A stretch of DNA of 64,000 bases from an uncultured Acetatifactor sp. (GTDB lineage Bacteria; Bacillota; Clostridia; Lachnospirales; Lachnospiraceae). Shown in pieces: positions 17,632 through 26,479 of the stretch. A program made the translations under genes and the position numbers. The notes below the pieces were generated by a model. It did no database searches. It saw only the letters and a program-made list of their open reading frames with translations, and was not told the DNA's origin. Numbering within the stretch: position 1 is the first letter of the stretch; every line of letters begins with the position of its first letter. The stretch lies in the NCBI RefSeq assembly GCF_910585425.1, contig NZ_CAJUCP010000007.1, forward strand, positions 61,035 to 125,034, read 5' to 3'.

Positions 17632-19461
17632 ATGTTCAAACCAAAAGTATTTCTATCCAATTTAAAGTACATTATGAAAATCATGCTGGAAACCGCATCC
17701 CTGTTTCTGATACTGACGCTGCTATTCTCGCTGTTTTCCGGCCTGGGCAACGTCGTTCAGTCATATTTCCTAAGCAAGATCATAGACGGCATCCTGGATG
17801 CGGTTCCTTTCCGGCTTGTGGCCCTGTACGCAGCAGGCATTATTGTTTTTCAGCTATTTGCCAGGCTCCAGGCACGAACCTTATTCGCACTGAACCGGGT
17901 GGTCACGGAGGAGATTGGTGTGCGCATGGAAAGCGGCATATTAAATCGAGTGGAGCGCATACCGCTGAGCAAGATGGACGACCCTGGATTCTTGAATCGC
18001 ATGGAACAGGCAAGGAACCTGACTAAGAGAACGCCGAATTCTGTGTTCATGATAATCTTTGGCGCGGTGGGGCTGATTGCCGGTACCTTGGGTTATATAG
18101 GAATCCTGAGCCGAATCAGTATCCTGTACGTAGTCATTCTGATTGTTTGCTCCGTGCTGGTCTTCCTTGCGAACAATCGCTATGAGGAGAATGTGACGGA
18201 AGCTTTGTTCGCCATGTCTCCGGAGAGACGGAAGATGGGGTATTTTTCAGACCTTTTGACAAAGAGGGATTCTTTTGAGGAGATTCGTGCCTATCAGGCT
18301 GCCGGGTATCTGAGAGACCAGTACAGGGAGAACGCCGGACGGCAAATCAATGCTTTTTGGAAAATATTCAGACGATATACAGGTTTTTATGGCATTGCCG
18401 CTCTGGTATCTTATACAGGCTGCGGATTGGTATATCTATTCATTATCCGAAGGGCCATATCCGGAGAAATCTCCATCGGCGATTTGGCTATGTTCCTGAC
18501 CGCTTGCCTGAGTTTCCAGGCCGGTCTGACAGAGCTGTTCGATGGCCTGTGCTCTCTGCCTCCACAGCTTGCCATGCTGCAGAACTACCGGAACTTCATG
18601 GAAGAACTGGACAAAGCTACCGATACCAGAAAGGATGTGCAATCTGTGGACAGAGCTTGTCACACCGGCATGGACGCATCGGCGGATAGCGCGTCCTGCT
18701 CCGTTGCCCGGACATCAGTTCAGGAACTAGTGAAAGTGAAAGGGCTGACCTTTGCATATCCTGGGACAAGGCATCCGGTGTTAAAACAGGTTACATTCCA
18801 GATTCGAAGAGGAGAGTGCGTCGCCTTAGTGGGAACAAATGGATCCGGAAAAACTACATTGGCCAGACTGCTGGCCGGTTTCTACGATAATTATGAAGGA
18901 CAGCTTGCAATCGGAGGCTGTGAGGCCAAATGGGCGGGAGACGGCAAGGTAGCCGTGATGTTCCAAAATTATCTGAAACCAAGCTTGACTGTGGGAGAGG
19001 CTGTGGCTTATGGACCGGTAAACGCAGAAAACGAGAGCAAAATCCGGCTGGCATTGAAACAGAGCGGTTATCCTTTGGAAGGGCTGAATCTTTCTACGAA
19101 CCTGACAAAAGCTTTTGATAGAAATGGCGCGATACCTTCCGGCGGCCAATGGCAGAAGCTGGCATTGGCCAGAATGCTCTATCAAAATGCCGAACTGTAT
19201 ATTCTGGACGAGCCGTCGGCATCCTTAGACCCTCAGGCGGAGGACGAGGTTTTCCGCATGCTGGCAGAAATGAAGGGAGAGAAAGCTGTGCTATTCATCA
19301 CGCATAGATTGGCCAGCGTATCGATTGCAGATCGGGTGCTGTATCTGACGCCGGAGGGAGAGATGGCGCAGGGAACCCATACAGAGCTGATGGCAGAGCA
19401 TCCTGCTTATCGGGAATTGTATGAGGCACAGGCTAAGAAATATAGGATGGGGGAGAAATAG
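17632..19461 (+). CDS. ABC exporter (TMD fused to ATPase)
   Basis: A 609-residue transporter. Residues 15-320 carry about six membrane segments. The ATPase half has GTNGSGKTTLARLL (Walker A), SGGQWQKLALARML (signature) and LYILDEPSASLDP (Walker B). It resembles multidrug, lipid or peptide exporters. ATG 17632 has a GGAAGGAAGG site; the earlier in-frame ATG at 17563 falls inside the promoter. The 86-aa gene after it begins one base past its stop. The linker around residues 335-365 between the domains is not conserved-looking. Substrate unknown. Confidence 0.87.
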   Translation: MFKPKVFLSNLKYIMKIMLETASLFLILTLLFSLFSGLGNVVQSYFLSKIIDGILDAVPFRLVALYAAGIIVFQLFARLQARTLFALNRVVTEEIGVRMESGILNRVERIPLSKMDDPGFLNRMEQARNLTKRTPNSVFMIIFGAVGLIAGTLGYIGILSRISILYVVILIVCSVLVFLANNRYEENVTEALFAMSPERRKMGYFSDLLTKRDSFEEIRAYQAAGYLRDQYRENAGRQINAFWKIFRRYTGFYGIAALVSYTGCGLVYLFIIRRAISGEISIGDLAMFLTACLSFQAGLTELFDGLCSLPPQLAMLQNYRNFMEELDKATDTRKDVQSVDRACHTGMDASADSASCSVARTSVQELVKVKGLTFAYPGTRHPVLKQVTFQIRRGECVALVGTNGSGKTTLARLLAGFYDNYEGQLAIGGCEAKWAGDGKVAVMFQNYLKPSLTVGEAVAYGPVNAENESKIRLALKQSGYPLEGLNLSTNLTKAFDRNGAIPSGGQWQKLALARMLYQNAELYILDEPSASLDPQAEDEVFRMLAEMKGEKAVLFITHRLASVSIADRVLYLTPEGEMAQGTHTELMAEHPAYRELYEAQAKKYRMGEK

Positions 19462-19462
19462 A

Positions 19463-19723
19463 ATGTGGGCAATTCAGCTATTTGACGGGAGAGCAAGTAT
19501 CATCTATCTACGGGAGGAATTACTTGACGGACGTATTCTATTGTTTGATAAGGAGGAGGCTGCTCTGCGCTTCATTGCCGGTATCCGTGAGAAGCTGGAG
19601 CCAGGGCTAAGGGTACGTCTGCGTCCGATCCGATACAGTGACGACCCGCGCAAGGATAAGCCCTATAAAGTGCCGGACAGTAGAATAGCTATGCTTACGG
19701 AATATATTCTTGCTCGTCTGTGA
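19463..19723 (+). CDS. Hypothetical protein, 86 aa
   Basis: An 86-residue protein starts at ATG 19463, one base after the ABC exporter stop, in a different frame. It begins MWAIQLFDGRASIIYLREE and has no membrane segment or recognised motif. The GGGGGAG just upstream of the exporter stop serves as ribosome-binding site. It is probably translationally coupled to the exporter. Function unknown. Confidence 0.55.
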   Translation: MWAIQLFDGRASIIYLREELLDGRILLFDKEEAALRFIAGIREKLEPGLRVRLRPIRYSDDPRKDKPYKVPDSRIAMLTEYILARL

Positions 19724-19809
19724 CAAAGCGATTCTTTTTAACCAGACAGAGCGCTGTTTCCTCTGGAACAGCCATAGCATAAAAAATAGAATTAGAAGGG
19801 AATGAAATT

Positions 19810-20169
19810 ATGGAAAGCGAAAGAATCGAGACATTCATCAACTACCTGGATCAGCGGATCTCCTCCATACAGGAAGATACCCTCCGCCTGATAGCGGACG
19901 ATCGGAGGGACGAGGCCAATTTCGAGAAGATTCGGGCCAATATCTTCCAAATCGTCAAGACAATGCTCCAGGCCTCCGCCCGCATATCACAGGAGGAAAG
20001 CGAGCGCGTCAGCTTCCTGGAGTCAAATATTGCCTTATTTCAGGAAACCTGGGAAGGGTATCTCATGAAAGCCAAGGAACACGGCGATGACCTGAAGATA
20101 GTACAGGAGCAGACCAGACTGGAAGCCCTGGCAGAAATCCAGGATGTATTAAAGAAGACATGGAGGTGA
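19810..20169 (+). CDS. Conserved-looking helical protein, 119 aa
   Basis: A 119-residue, mostly helical and acidic protein starting MESERIETFINYLDQRI. It has a ribosome-binding site GAAGGGAATG. It ends four bases before the ArsR-type regulator, so the two are co-transcribed. The sequence looks like a small soluble helical bundle, with no catalytic motif. It may be a partner or effector of the regulator. I do not recognise a named family. Confidence 0.6.
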   Translation: MESERIETFINYLDQRISSIQEDTLRLIADDRRDEANFEKIRANIFQIVKTMLQASARISQEESERVSFLESNIALFQETWEGYLMKAKEHGDDLKIVQEQTRLEALAEIQDVLKKTWR

Positions 20170-20173
20170 TACT

Positions 20174-20725
20174 ATGACGGAAGAAAACGCAATCAAGCTA
20201 TTCAAGTGCCTAGCGGACAAATCCAGGCTGCAGATATTGAAGTCCCTGGCCGTGGAGGATATGTACGTGGAGCGGCTGGCCGAGCGGCTGAGTCTTACCC
20301 CGGCCACGATTTCCTTCCATCTGCGCAAGCTGTCGGAAATCGATGCCGTCAGGTCTTATAAGACCCAGTATTATACCATGTATTCCCTGTGCCAGGACAC
20401 CTTTGCCGTGAGGATTCTGGATATCCTGAAGGAGCAGTCGGATGAAGCGGATCTGCAGGAAAAGCGGGAACAGGCCTACAGGAAGAAGGTGATAGACGCC
20501 TTCTTTGCCTACGGGAAGCTTAAGTCCATTCCGGCCCAGCGCAAAAAGGAGCGAATCGTGCTGGAGGAAATCGCCAAATCCTTCGAGCCTGGCAGAATCT
20601 ATTCCGAGCGGGAGGTCAACATCATCATCGCCGACTATCATGACGATTTCTGCACCATCCGGCGGGATATGATTTCCGAGCGGCTGATGGACAGGGACGA
20701 GCGGGGGTATTGGAGAATCGTTTAA
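20174..20725 (+). CDS. ArsR-type HTH regulator with DUF2087 domain
   Basis: A 183-residue protein. The N-terminal winged helix is ArsR-like: IKLFKCLADKSRLQILKSLA, then LAERLSLTPATISFHLRKL. The C-terminal half matches DUF2087, ending with GRIYSEREVNIIIADYHDD, IRRDMISE and GYWRIV. No metal-binding cysteine motif is seen, so it is probably not a metal sensor. Its stop overlaps the stop region of the convergent ABC permease gene by four bases. Confidence 0.85.
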   Translation: MTEENAIKLFKCLADKSRLQILKSLAVEDMYVERLAERLSLTPATISFHLRKLSEIDAVRSYKTQYYTMYSLCQDTFAVRILDILKEQSDEADLQEKREQAYRKKVIDAFFAYGKLKSIPAQRKKERIVLEEIAKSFEPGRIYSEREVNIIIADYHDDFCTIRRDMISERLMDRDERGYWRIV

Positions 20726-21525
20726 CCCCCGGCGCTCTGGTATTTCCCTGTCCCATACCGCCAGAACAGCGCGGCCACCGTCACCGCCGCGGCGGCTGCC
20801 AAAATGGGCCCCAGCCAGTATATGGGCCTGCTCTCCATGCCAAGCAGGAATCCTACTGGATAATAGCTGGAGAACGCAAAGGGAATCACATAGGTCAGGA
20901 ACACCTGCAGCTTCCTGTCGTATATGGCGATAGGATATTTCGTGAATTCCGACACATTCTGCACCATCACCATGGCGCTGGAGATATCCGTCACCCAAAA
21001 GGACACTGTGGCACAGACAATGTTCACTGAGAAGAAAATCAGGCTCCCGCAGGCCATGGCAACAATCCAGAACAGAATCTTCCCCAGGGACAGAGCCAGA
21101 TGCAGCCTGAACAATGCCACGATGCAAACCGCCAGCCCGAACAGCACCGATCCAATCCCGTGCAGGGCCACATCCTCCGCCAGGATGGAGAACAGAGTCC
21201 CCATGGGCCGCAGCAGCAGACGGTCGAAGCTCCCATCCCGCACATGCTTCCCCACATTCCAGGATCCCGCGAACAGGAACTCGTTCAGCCCCAGGGAGAT
21301 GGCTGCCATGCCATAGACGAACACCATCTGATAGAAGCTCCAGCCGTTCATCTCAGGTATCCCCTGGAACACGGCCCAGATGAACACATATCCCAATCCC
21401 TGCATCAGGGCCGATGCGCAAACCCCAAGGATAAAGTCGCTTTTGTAGGACATCCTGGACTGGATGCTCCTGGACACGAAATAGGGGTACAGTTTTATAT
21501 AGAACCACAGACGCTTAACCGCCAT
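20722..21525 (-). CDS. ABC-2 type permease subunit
   Basis: A 267-residue integral membrane protein with about six segments, starting MAVKRLWFYIKLYPYFVSRS. It resembles the ABC-2/DUF990 permease type that pairs with a NatA-like ATPase. It overlaps the preceding permease gene by 11 bases, and together with the ATPase at 22321-23304 forms a three-gene exporter. It ends tail-to-tail with the ArsR-type gene. Confidence 0.83.
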   Translation of the reverse strand: MAVKRLWFYIKLYPYFVSRSIQSRMSYKSDFILGVCASALMQGLGYVFIWAVFQGIPEMNGWSFYQMVFVYGMAAISLGLNEFLFAGSWNVGKHVRDGSFDRLLLRPMGTLFSILAEDVALHGIGSVLFGLAVCIVALFRLHLALSLGKILFWIVAMACGSLIFFSVNIVCATVSFWVTDISSAMVMVQNVSEFTKYPIAIYDRKLQVFLTYVIPFAFSSYYPVGFLLGMESRPIYWLGPILAAAAAVTVAALFWRYGTGKYQSAGG

Positions 21526-22324
21526 TTATGCTCACCCTCCTTATAGCCAGACCGCACAGGGCCTTGGCCAGCAGCCACATCACCGCCGCCCATAATATCT
21601 GCATTCCGATGCGCACCAAAGTCTCCTCGATATCGTACTGCCCCATATAAATCATGGTAGGGACATATACTATATTTTTAAAGGGCAATACCTCCATGAC
21701 CCCCTGCATCCAGCCCGGCATCATGGCTATGGGCACCAGCGCGCCGCTGAAGAAGTTCACGATAGCCGCCTTTGCGCTGCGCAGCCCCCAGTTGTTCATC
21801 AGCCAGAAGGCCAGCAGCCCGCTTATGGCGGACACGGAGAACATGATGAAGAACCCGGCGCACATGCTGACCAGGAACAATGCCCCATGGGCAATGGAGG
21901 AAGGCCCCGACAGCTGAGGCAGGAATACCCTGAAGCACAGCAGCGTAAGCCCGGAAAATACCGCCTGCAAAATGGTCTGCCCCGCGTTCTCCGCCAGCCT
22001 GGCGTTCACGAACCTGACGGGCCGCAGCAGGTCAAAGACGATGCTTCCGTCCAGGATTTTCTTGCTGATCAGCCGCTCCGCATCGTTCTTGAAGCCGTAC
22101 ACATTGTTCACGGTCTGGGACACCAGCAGATAGGTGATCATCATGGGATAATCGAACCCGGCGATGGTGCTGCGCTGTCTGTACACTGCCATCCACACCG
22201 CCAGCATCACACATATCTTCATTACCTCGCCCAGGAAGCTGGTGAAGAATCCGAACCGATAGGCCATGGACTGCTGGAGACTGGCGGAAAAAAGGGCATA
22301 ATATTTTTCCAACATCTTCCTCAT
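21515..22324 (-). CDS. ABC-2 type permease subunit
   Basis: A 269-residue permease with about six membrane segments, starting MRKMLEKYYALFSASLQQSM. It resembles the other permease of the operon in size and topology, so the two probably form the heterodimeric channel. Its ATG overlaps the ATPase stop (ATGA). Substrate not identifiable; relatives are annotated as efflux systems for drugs or sodium. Confidence 0.83.
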   Translation of the reverse strand: MRKMLEKYYALFSASLQQSMAYRFGFFTSFLGEVMKICVMLAVWMAVYRQRSTIAGFDYPMMITYLLVSQTVNNVYGFKNDAERLISKKILDGSIVFDLLRPVRFVNARLAENAGQTILQAVFSGLTLLCFRVFLPQLSGPSSIAHGALFLVSMCAGFFIMFSVSAISGLLAFWLMNNWGLRSAKAAIVNFFSGALVPIAMMPGWMQGVMEVLPFKNIVYVPTMIYMGQYDIEETLVRIGMQILWAAVMWLLAKALCGLAIRRVSINGG

Positions 22325-23304
22325 TCTTTATAGACCTCCATGACCACATCCTCTATCTGCGGCCCTTCGATATCAATATCCGTCAGCTTGTATCTCTGCA
22401 CCAGCGCCACAATCAGGTCAGAAGAACTGACACTGCTGTCATGCATGACCTTTACATTGCGCCCTTCCCTCTGTATAGTACAGTGCGCTGCCAGTCCCTC
22501 AGGGAGCAGGATATCCGAAACCTCCTGCTGCAGGGTAAAGCTGACGCTATGCTTCCCGTCCGCATACTTCCGGGCAAGCTCCGCCTGGGAGCCATCGAAT
22601 CCCACCTGCCCGTGGTTGATGACCACGATCCGCTTCGCCAGCTCCTCTATATCCTGTAAATCATGGGTGGTGAGCAGGATGGTGACGCCGCGCTCTTTAT
22701 TGATTTTCTTGACGAACTCCCGCACGGCCACCTTCACGTTCACGTCCAGGCCGATGGTAGGCTCGTCCAGGAACAGCACCTTCGGGTCGTGGAGGAGGGA
22801 GGCCGCTATCTCCGCCCGCATCCGCTGGCCCAGGGAGAGCTGGCGCACCGCCTGGTCTGCGAAGGGGCCCATGTCCAGGAAGTCCATGAACTCGTCCACG
22901 TTCTTTTTATAACGGTCTGCCGGGATATTGTACATCCGGCGCAGGAGCTCAAAGGTCTCCCGTACCGGCAGATCCCACCAAAGCTGTGTCTTCTGCCCGA
23001 ATACCGCACCTATGTTCATGGCGTTCTGGATGCGCCTCTTCTGGGGATCCAGCCCGCAGACCCGCACGCTCCCGGCGGTGGGGGCCAGGATGCCGGAGAG
23101 CATCTTGATGGTGGTGGACTTACCCGCGCCGTTGGGGCCTATGTACCCTACCAGCTCCCCCTCGTCCATCTGAAGGTTCACGTCCTGCACCGCATGGACG
23201 GTTTTCTTCTCTGACTTGAACAGGGACTTCGCCATCCCCTTCAGGCCCTTGCCCTTCAGGTTTATCATGTAGTCTTTGGTCAGGTCGGTGGCTTGTATGA
23301 CCAT
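22321..23304 (-). CDS. ABC transporter ATP-binding subunit
   Basis: A 327-residue ATPase with GYIGPNGAGKSTTIKML (Walker A), QLSLGQRMRAEIAASLL (signature, with LSLGQ in place of LSGGQ) and VLFLDEPTIGLDV (Walker B), then a switch His in LLTTHD. The C-terminal 80 residues are an accessory domain typical of NatA/DUF990-associated ATPases. It is the first gene of a three-gene exporter operon on the minus strand. Confidence 0.9.
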   Translation of the reverse strand: MVIQATDLTKDYMINLKGKGLKGMAKSLFKSEKKTVHAVQDVNLQMDEGELVGYIGPNGAGKSTTIKMLSGILAPTAGSVRVCGLDPQKRRIQNAMNIGAVFGQKTQLWWDLPVRETFELLRRMYNIPADRYKKNVDEFMDFLDMGPFADQAVRQLSLGQRMRAEIAASLLHDPKVLFLDEPTIGLDVNVKVAVREFVKKINKERGVTILLTTHDLQDIEELAKRIVVINHGQVGFDGSQAELARKYADGKHSVSFTLQQEVSDILLPEGLAAHCTIQREGRNVKVMHDSSVSSSDLIVALVQRYKLTDIDIEGPQIEDVVMEVYKE

Positions 23305-23335
23305 GGCTGGTATTTCTCCTTTCCTTTGTCGACTG

Positions 23336-25159
23336 TCATCTATTTTTCATCCAGAATACATTGGCAATAAAATAACCATCCGCACATAAAACCATAACGA
23401 TTCCGATTATCATCAGGAAATAATTAAAGCATTCCTTTCCCCCCGGCAGTCCAATATAACTAATCCACTGTGTCAATTGTCCTCCCAGAGCATTGTCATC
23501 CATCAGCACCTCGGAACATTCGCTGACTACATATTGCCCCTCCGCAATATACACATATCCTTTCGCATCTTTGCTTTTCTGCGTCGTTATGCATACGGTA
23601 AGTTCTTTTTCTTTTATCTTTTTTTCGATTGGAATCGTAAAGATTCCTCCCTCCGTGGTCTCCGAAAAAGGAATCGCCTTCTCAATCAATAAATCATTTC
23701 CCTCATAAATCTCTATCAGATACTCTCCCTCTCCTTCATCAGCTATCAGCCCTACTCCAAAATCCTTTACATAGCTATGTTTCGGTACGATTGTTTCCGT
23801 AATAAAGCTGCCCTCCTCCAGCAGAATATTCTGAGGCGGTATGGATCCGTTGTGGGAGTTCAATTCCTGCTTGCACTGCAGCGTGATGAACACCGAGACA
23901 AATAGCACTGCCACAATGAGGATTCTCCCAGTCTTGGCGGAAATGACGGATTTATCCTGTTCATCCTCCATCATACAGATACACGCGGCCAATATGGCAC
24001 ATAAAGTGACGCTCAGCAGCCTGTGGGTAAAAAAGGAATGCATGTTCGTATGATATCTCATCACAAAATACCAGGCGATGCTTCCACATGCAATGATGGA
24101 AAAAGGAATGCTTTTTCCGATATGCAGCATGCCCTTATGTTTCACAGACATCATCCAGAACCATATGCACCACAGGAACAAGACACAGATTGTCTGGGCG
24201 TTTATCCATTTCCCCAGATTGTTGGACAAATTCTCAAAAAATGAAATATCGGTCCCTCCATAAATCGAATGAAGCTCAATTCTTTCCAATAGAATATCGG
24301 AAAGGTTCATATGGAGAACCATCCCCGCAAGCACCCATTTACCTGCCCACATCCCGGCATATCCGAATGCCCAGCAGATACCTGTCAGCAGAATCTCTTT
24401 CAAATAATCAACCAGGCGCTTCTGATTGCTTATCACAATCCATATCGTCAAAGGAAGCGCCCATACAAGCAGAGGATAAGTCAGGAAATCAAAATACGCG
24501 GTCAGAATCCCCAGCACAAAGAAAAGATAGAGATACTTATTCTCTTTCTCAAAAAAGGATTCTTTCCATAAAAGGGCAATGGTACCGCAGATACTGATGT
24601 AAAAGATGCAGGAATTCTGCAAGGACAATCCCAGTACATATGGAGTCAGCAGCGCATATATGGAAAGAATCCAAAAGCACCATACCTTCCCCTTTCTTTT
24701 GTATAGCTGCATGGCCAGGACCACCACCAAGAACATCTGAAGCAGGATATTCAGCATCCTTATTTCCCCGTAGTCAAAAATGCATAAAACAGGGCGCAGC
24801 ACGGCCACAAATCCGCCCCAGTACCGTGGATAGGAGGGAATCATTGCCGCTCGCAGATAATTTCCTTCCGGATTTACTACTGAGGTCTGTATCATCAGTT
24901 CATCCGTATAATTATCCAATATCCCGGGGCTTTCCTGATATGAGCCAAAAACGCCTGTAAATTTCTGTATATAGGGAATAACAGGATACCAGCCTTCCTC
25001 CTCCAGTATTCTGACAGATTCTAATACATTGCCTGACTGATTCGACAGCGGAATGATATAAGCAGCTACAAGACAAAATAGCCCCAGCGCCATAGCAAGA
25101 ATCAATATGAAAACATACCGAAAAACAGCAGCCGTCCCTTTTTTCAAAAACTCACGCAT
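23336..25159 (-). CDS. Large polytopic membrane protein, glycosyltransferase-like
   Basis: A 607-residue protein with about twelve predicted membrane segments and a C-terminal extracytoplasmic domain around residues 455-575, then a final segment. The start is taken as the ATG at 25159 with GAGAGG upstream; two earlier ATGs lack a ribosome-binding site. Topology resembles membrane glycosyltransferases of the GT-C type or exopolysaccharide-related proteins, but I see no diagnostic motif. No co-oriented neighbour overlaps it. Confidence 0.7.
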   Translation of the reverse strand: MREFLKKGTAAVFRYVFILILAMALGLFCLVAAYIIPLSNQSGNVLESVRILEEEGWYPVIPYIQKFTGVFGSYQESPGILDNYTDELMIQTSVVNPEGNYLRAAMIPSYPRYWGGFVAVLRPVLCIFDYGEIRMLNILLQMFLVVVLAMQLYKRKGKVWCFWILSIYALLTPYVLGLSLQNSCIFYISICGTIALLWKESFFEKENKYLYLFFVLGILTAYFDFLTYPLLVWALPLTIWIVISNQKRLVDYLKEILLTGICWAFGYAGMWAGKWVLAGMVLHMNLSDILLERIELHSIYGGTDISFFENLSNNLGKWINAQTICVLFLWCIWFWMMSVKHKGMLHIGKSIPFSIIACGSIAWYFVMRYHTNMHSFFTHRLLSVTLCAILAACICMMEDEQDKSVISAKTGRILIVAVLFVSVFITLQCKQELNSHNGSIPPQNILLEEGSFITETIVPKHSYVKDFGVGLIADEGEGEYLIEIYEGNDLLIEKAIPFSETTEGGIFTIPIEKKIKEKELTVCITTQKSKDAKGYVYIAEGQYVVSECSEVLMDDNALGGQLTQWISYIGLPGGKECFNYFLMIIGIVMVLCADGYFIANVFWMKNR

Positions 25160-25190
25160 TATGAAATTGCCCTCTCTTTTCATAATGATG

Positions 25191-25228
25191 AAAAAAGAAA
25201 CCGCTCTTTTCGGAACAGTTTCTTTTTT
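25191..25228 (-). terminator. Rho-independent terminator after the S1-like gene
   Basis: On the minus strand AAAAAAGAAAC pairs with GTTTCTTTTTT around a GC-rich centre, and the 3' arm is itself a T run. It follows the S1-like stop at 25250. Confidence 0.8.
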
Positions 25229-25249
25229 CACCTTTTACATCGTCTTATC

Positions 25250-26338
25250 TCAAAGCTTAATCCCCTTCAGCAGATCCCCAAGGGAAGTTCCGATGGACTC
25301 CCTGGAGCTGTACTTGGCGGCTGTCTTCTCGTCCACCACATCCTCCGTCTCCGCGGATTCCGCCACGGCCTTCATGCTCAGGCTGATCTTGTTATTGTTG
25401 GTGTTCAGCACCTTCACCTTCACGGTATCGCCTACGCTCAGCACCTCGGAGGGAGTCTTGATCCTCTTCTGGCTGATCTGGGACACATGCACCAGGCCGC
25501 TCAGGCCCTCTCCCAGATCCACGAAGGCGCCATAGGGCATGACGCTCTCCACCTTTCCTTCCAGGACGCTGCCCGGCGCTACCATGGCGATCCTGTGGTT
25601 CAGGTTCTCCTTTTCCTTCTCCCTCAATACTTCCTTGGCGGAGAGCACAAGCTTCTTCTTGCCCTTCTCCACGGTGATGACATGGACCTCCAGCTCCCTG
25701 CCCACGAAGGTGCTCAGATCCTCCACATAGCTCAGGGACAGATGGGAGGCGGGAATGAAGCCCCGGATGCCCTCCAGGAAAGCCACCACGCCCTTGTTCA
25801 CGGTCTCGCTGACCTTGACAGTGACGACAGTCTTGTCGTCCATGTATTTCTGCACCTTGTCCCAGCCAAGCACTTCCGCAGCTTCCACCTTGGACAGCTG
25901 GATATTGCCCGCGCCGTCGTCCTTCTTTACCACCACGGCCTCTATCACATCGCCCACATGCACATCCTGCAGGATTGAGAAGGAAGGATCCCTGCTCATA
26001 TCCTCAGCCTTGATGACGCCGGATGCATAATAGTTCAGATCCAGAGTCACACCCTGCTCATTCACATCGATGACGGAACCGGAGAGCACATCCCCCTCCT
26101 TGATGACCCGAAAGGATGCCTCCAGCTCCTTGCTGTAGTCCTCCATGGTCTCCGTGGTGCCTATTTCCTCTGTCTTCGCGGTTTCTTTCGGGGCGGCTTT
26201 TTCCTCTGCCTTTACAGGCTCCTTGTTCTCCTCCGCAGGCTGTGCGGCCTCATCCTTTACAGCCTCTTCCTTTGCCTCTCCGGCCTCTGCGGTCTCCTCC
26301 TTGATTTCTTCCGCAGCTTCCTTCATGATTTCTTCCAT
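25250..26338 (-). CDS. rpsA: S1-domain RNA-binding protein (ribosomal protein S1 homologue)
   Basis: A 362-residue protein with a charged N-terminal tail (Glu/Lys/Ala, residues 1-75) and three S1 repeats near residues 83-150, 165-235 and 250-325. Typical S1 sequences are GDVLSGSVIDVNEQGVTLDL and LEGKVESVMPYGAFVDLGEG. It is shorter than the six-domain E. coli S1 and closer to Firmicute YpfD-type S1 proteins, so it may act as S1 or as an RNA-binding factor. The ATG has AAAGGAGG upstream. Confidence 0.88.
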   Translation of the reverse strand: MEEIMKEAAEEIKEETAEAGEAKEEAVKDEAAQPAEENKEPVKAEEKAAPKETAKTEEIGTTETMEDYSKELEASFRVIKEGDVLSGSVIDVNEQGVTLDLNYYASGVIKAEDMSRDPSFSILQDVHVGDVIEAVVVKKDDGAGNIQLSKVEAAEVLGWDKVQKYMDDKTVVTVKVSETVNKGVVAFLEGIRGFIPASHLSLSYVEDLSTFVGRELEVHVITVEKGKKKLVLSAKEVLREKEKENLNHRIAMVAPGSVLEGKVESVMPYGAFVDLGEGLSGLVHVSQISQKRIKTPSEVLSVGDTVKVKVLNTNNNKISLSMKAVAESAETEDVVDEKTAAKYSSRESIGTSLGDLLKGIKL

Positions 26339-26479
26339 CTTGAAATGTCCTCCTTTATATGTTACACAGACTGCAGGGATGCTTCCACCCGGCAGCTTTT
26401 ACTCCTGTATCCGATTTTATCACGTATTTCCTGTAAAATCCACTGTTTGCAGCACTTTTCAACTAATTTATCACGATTT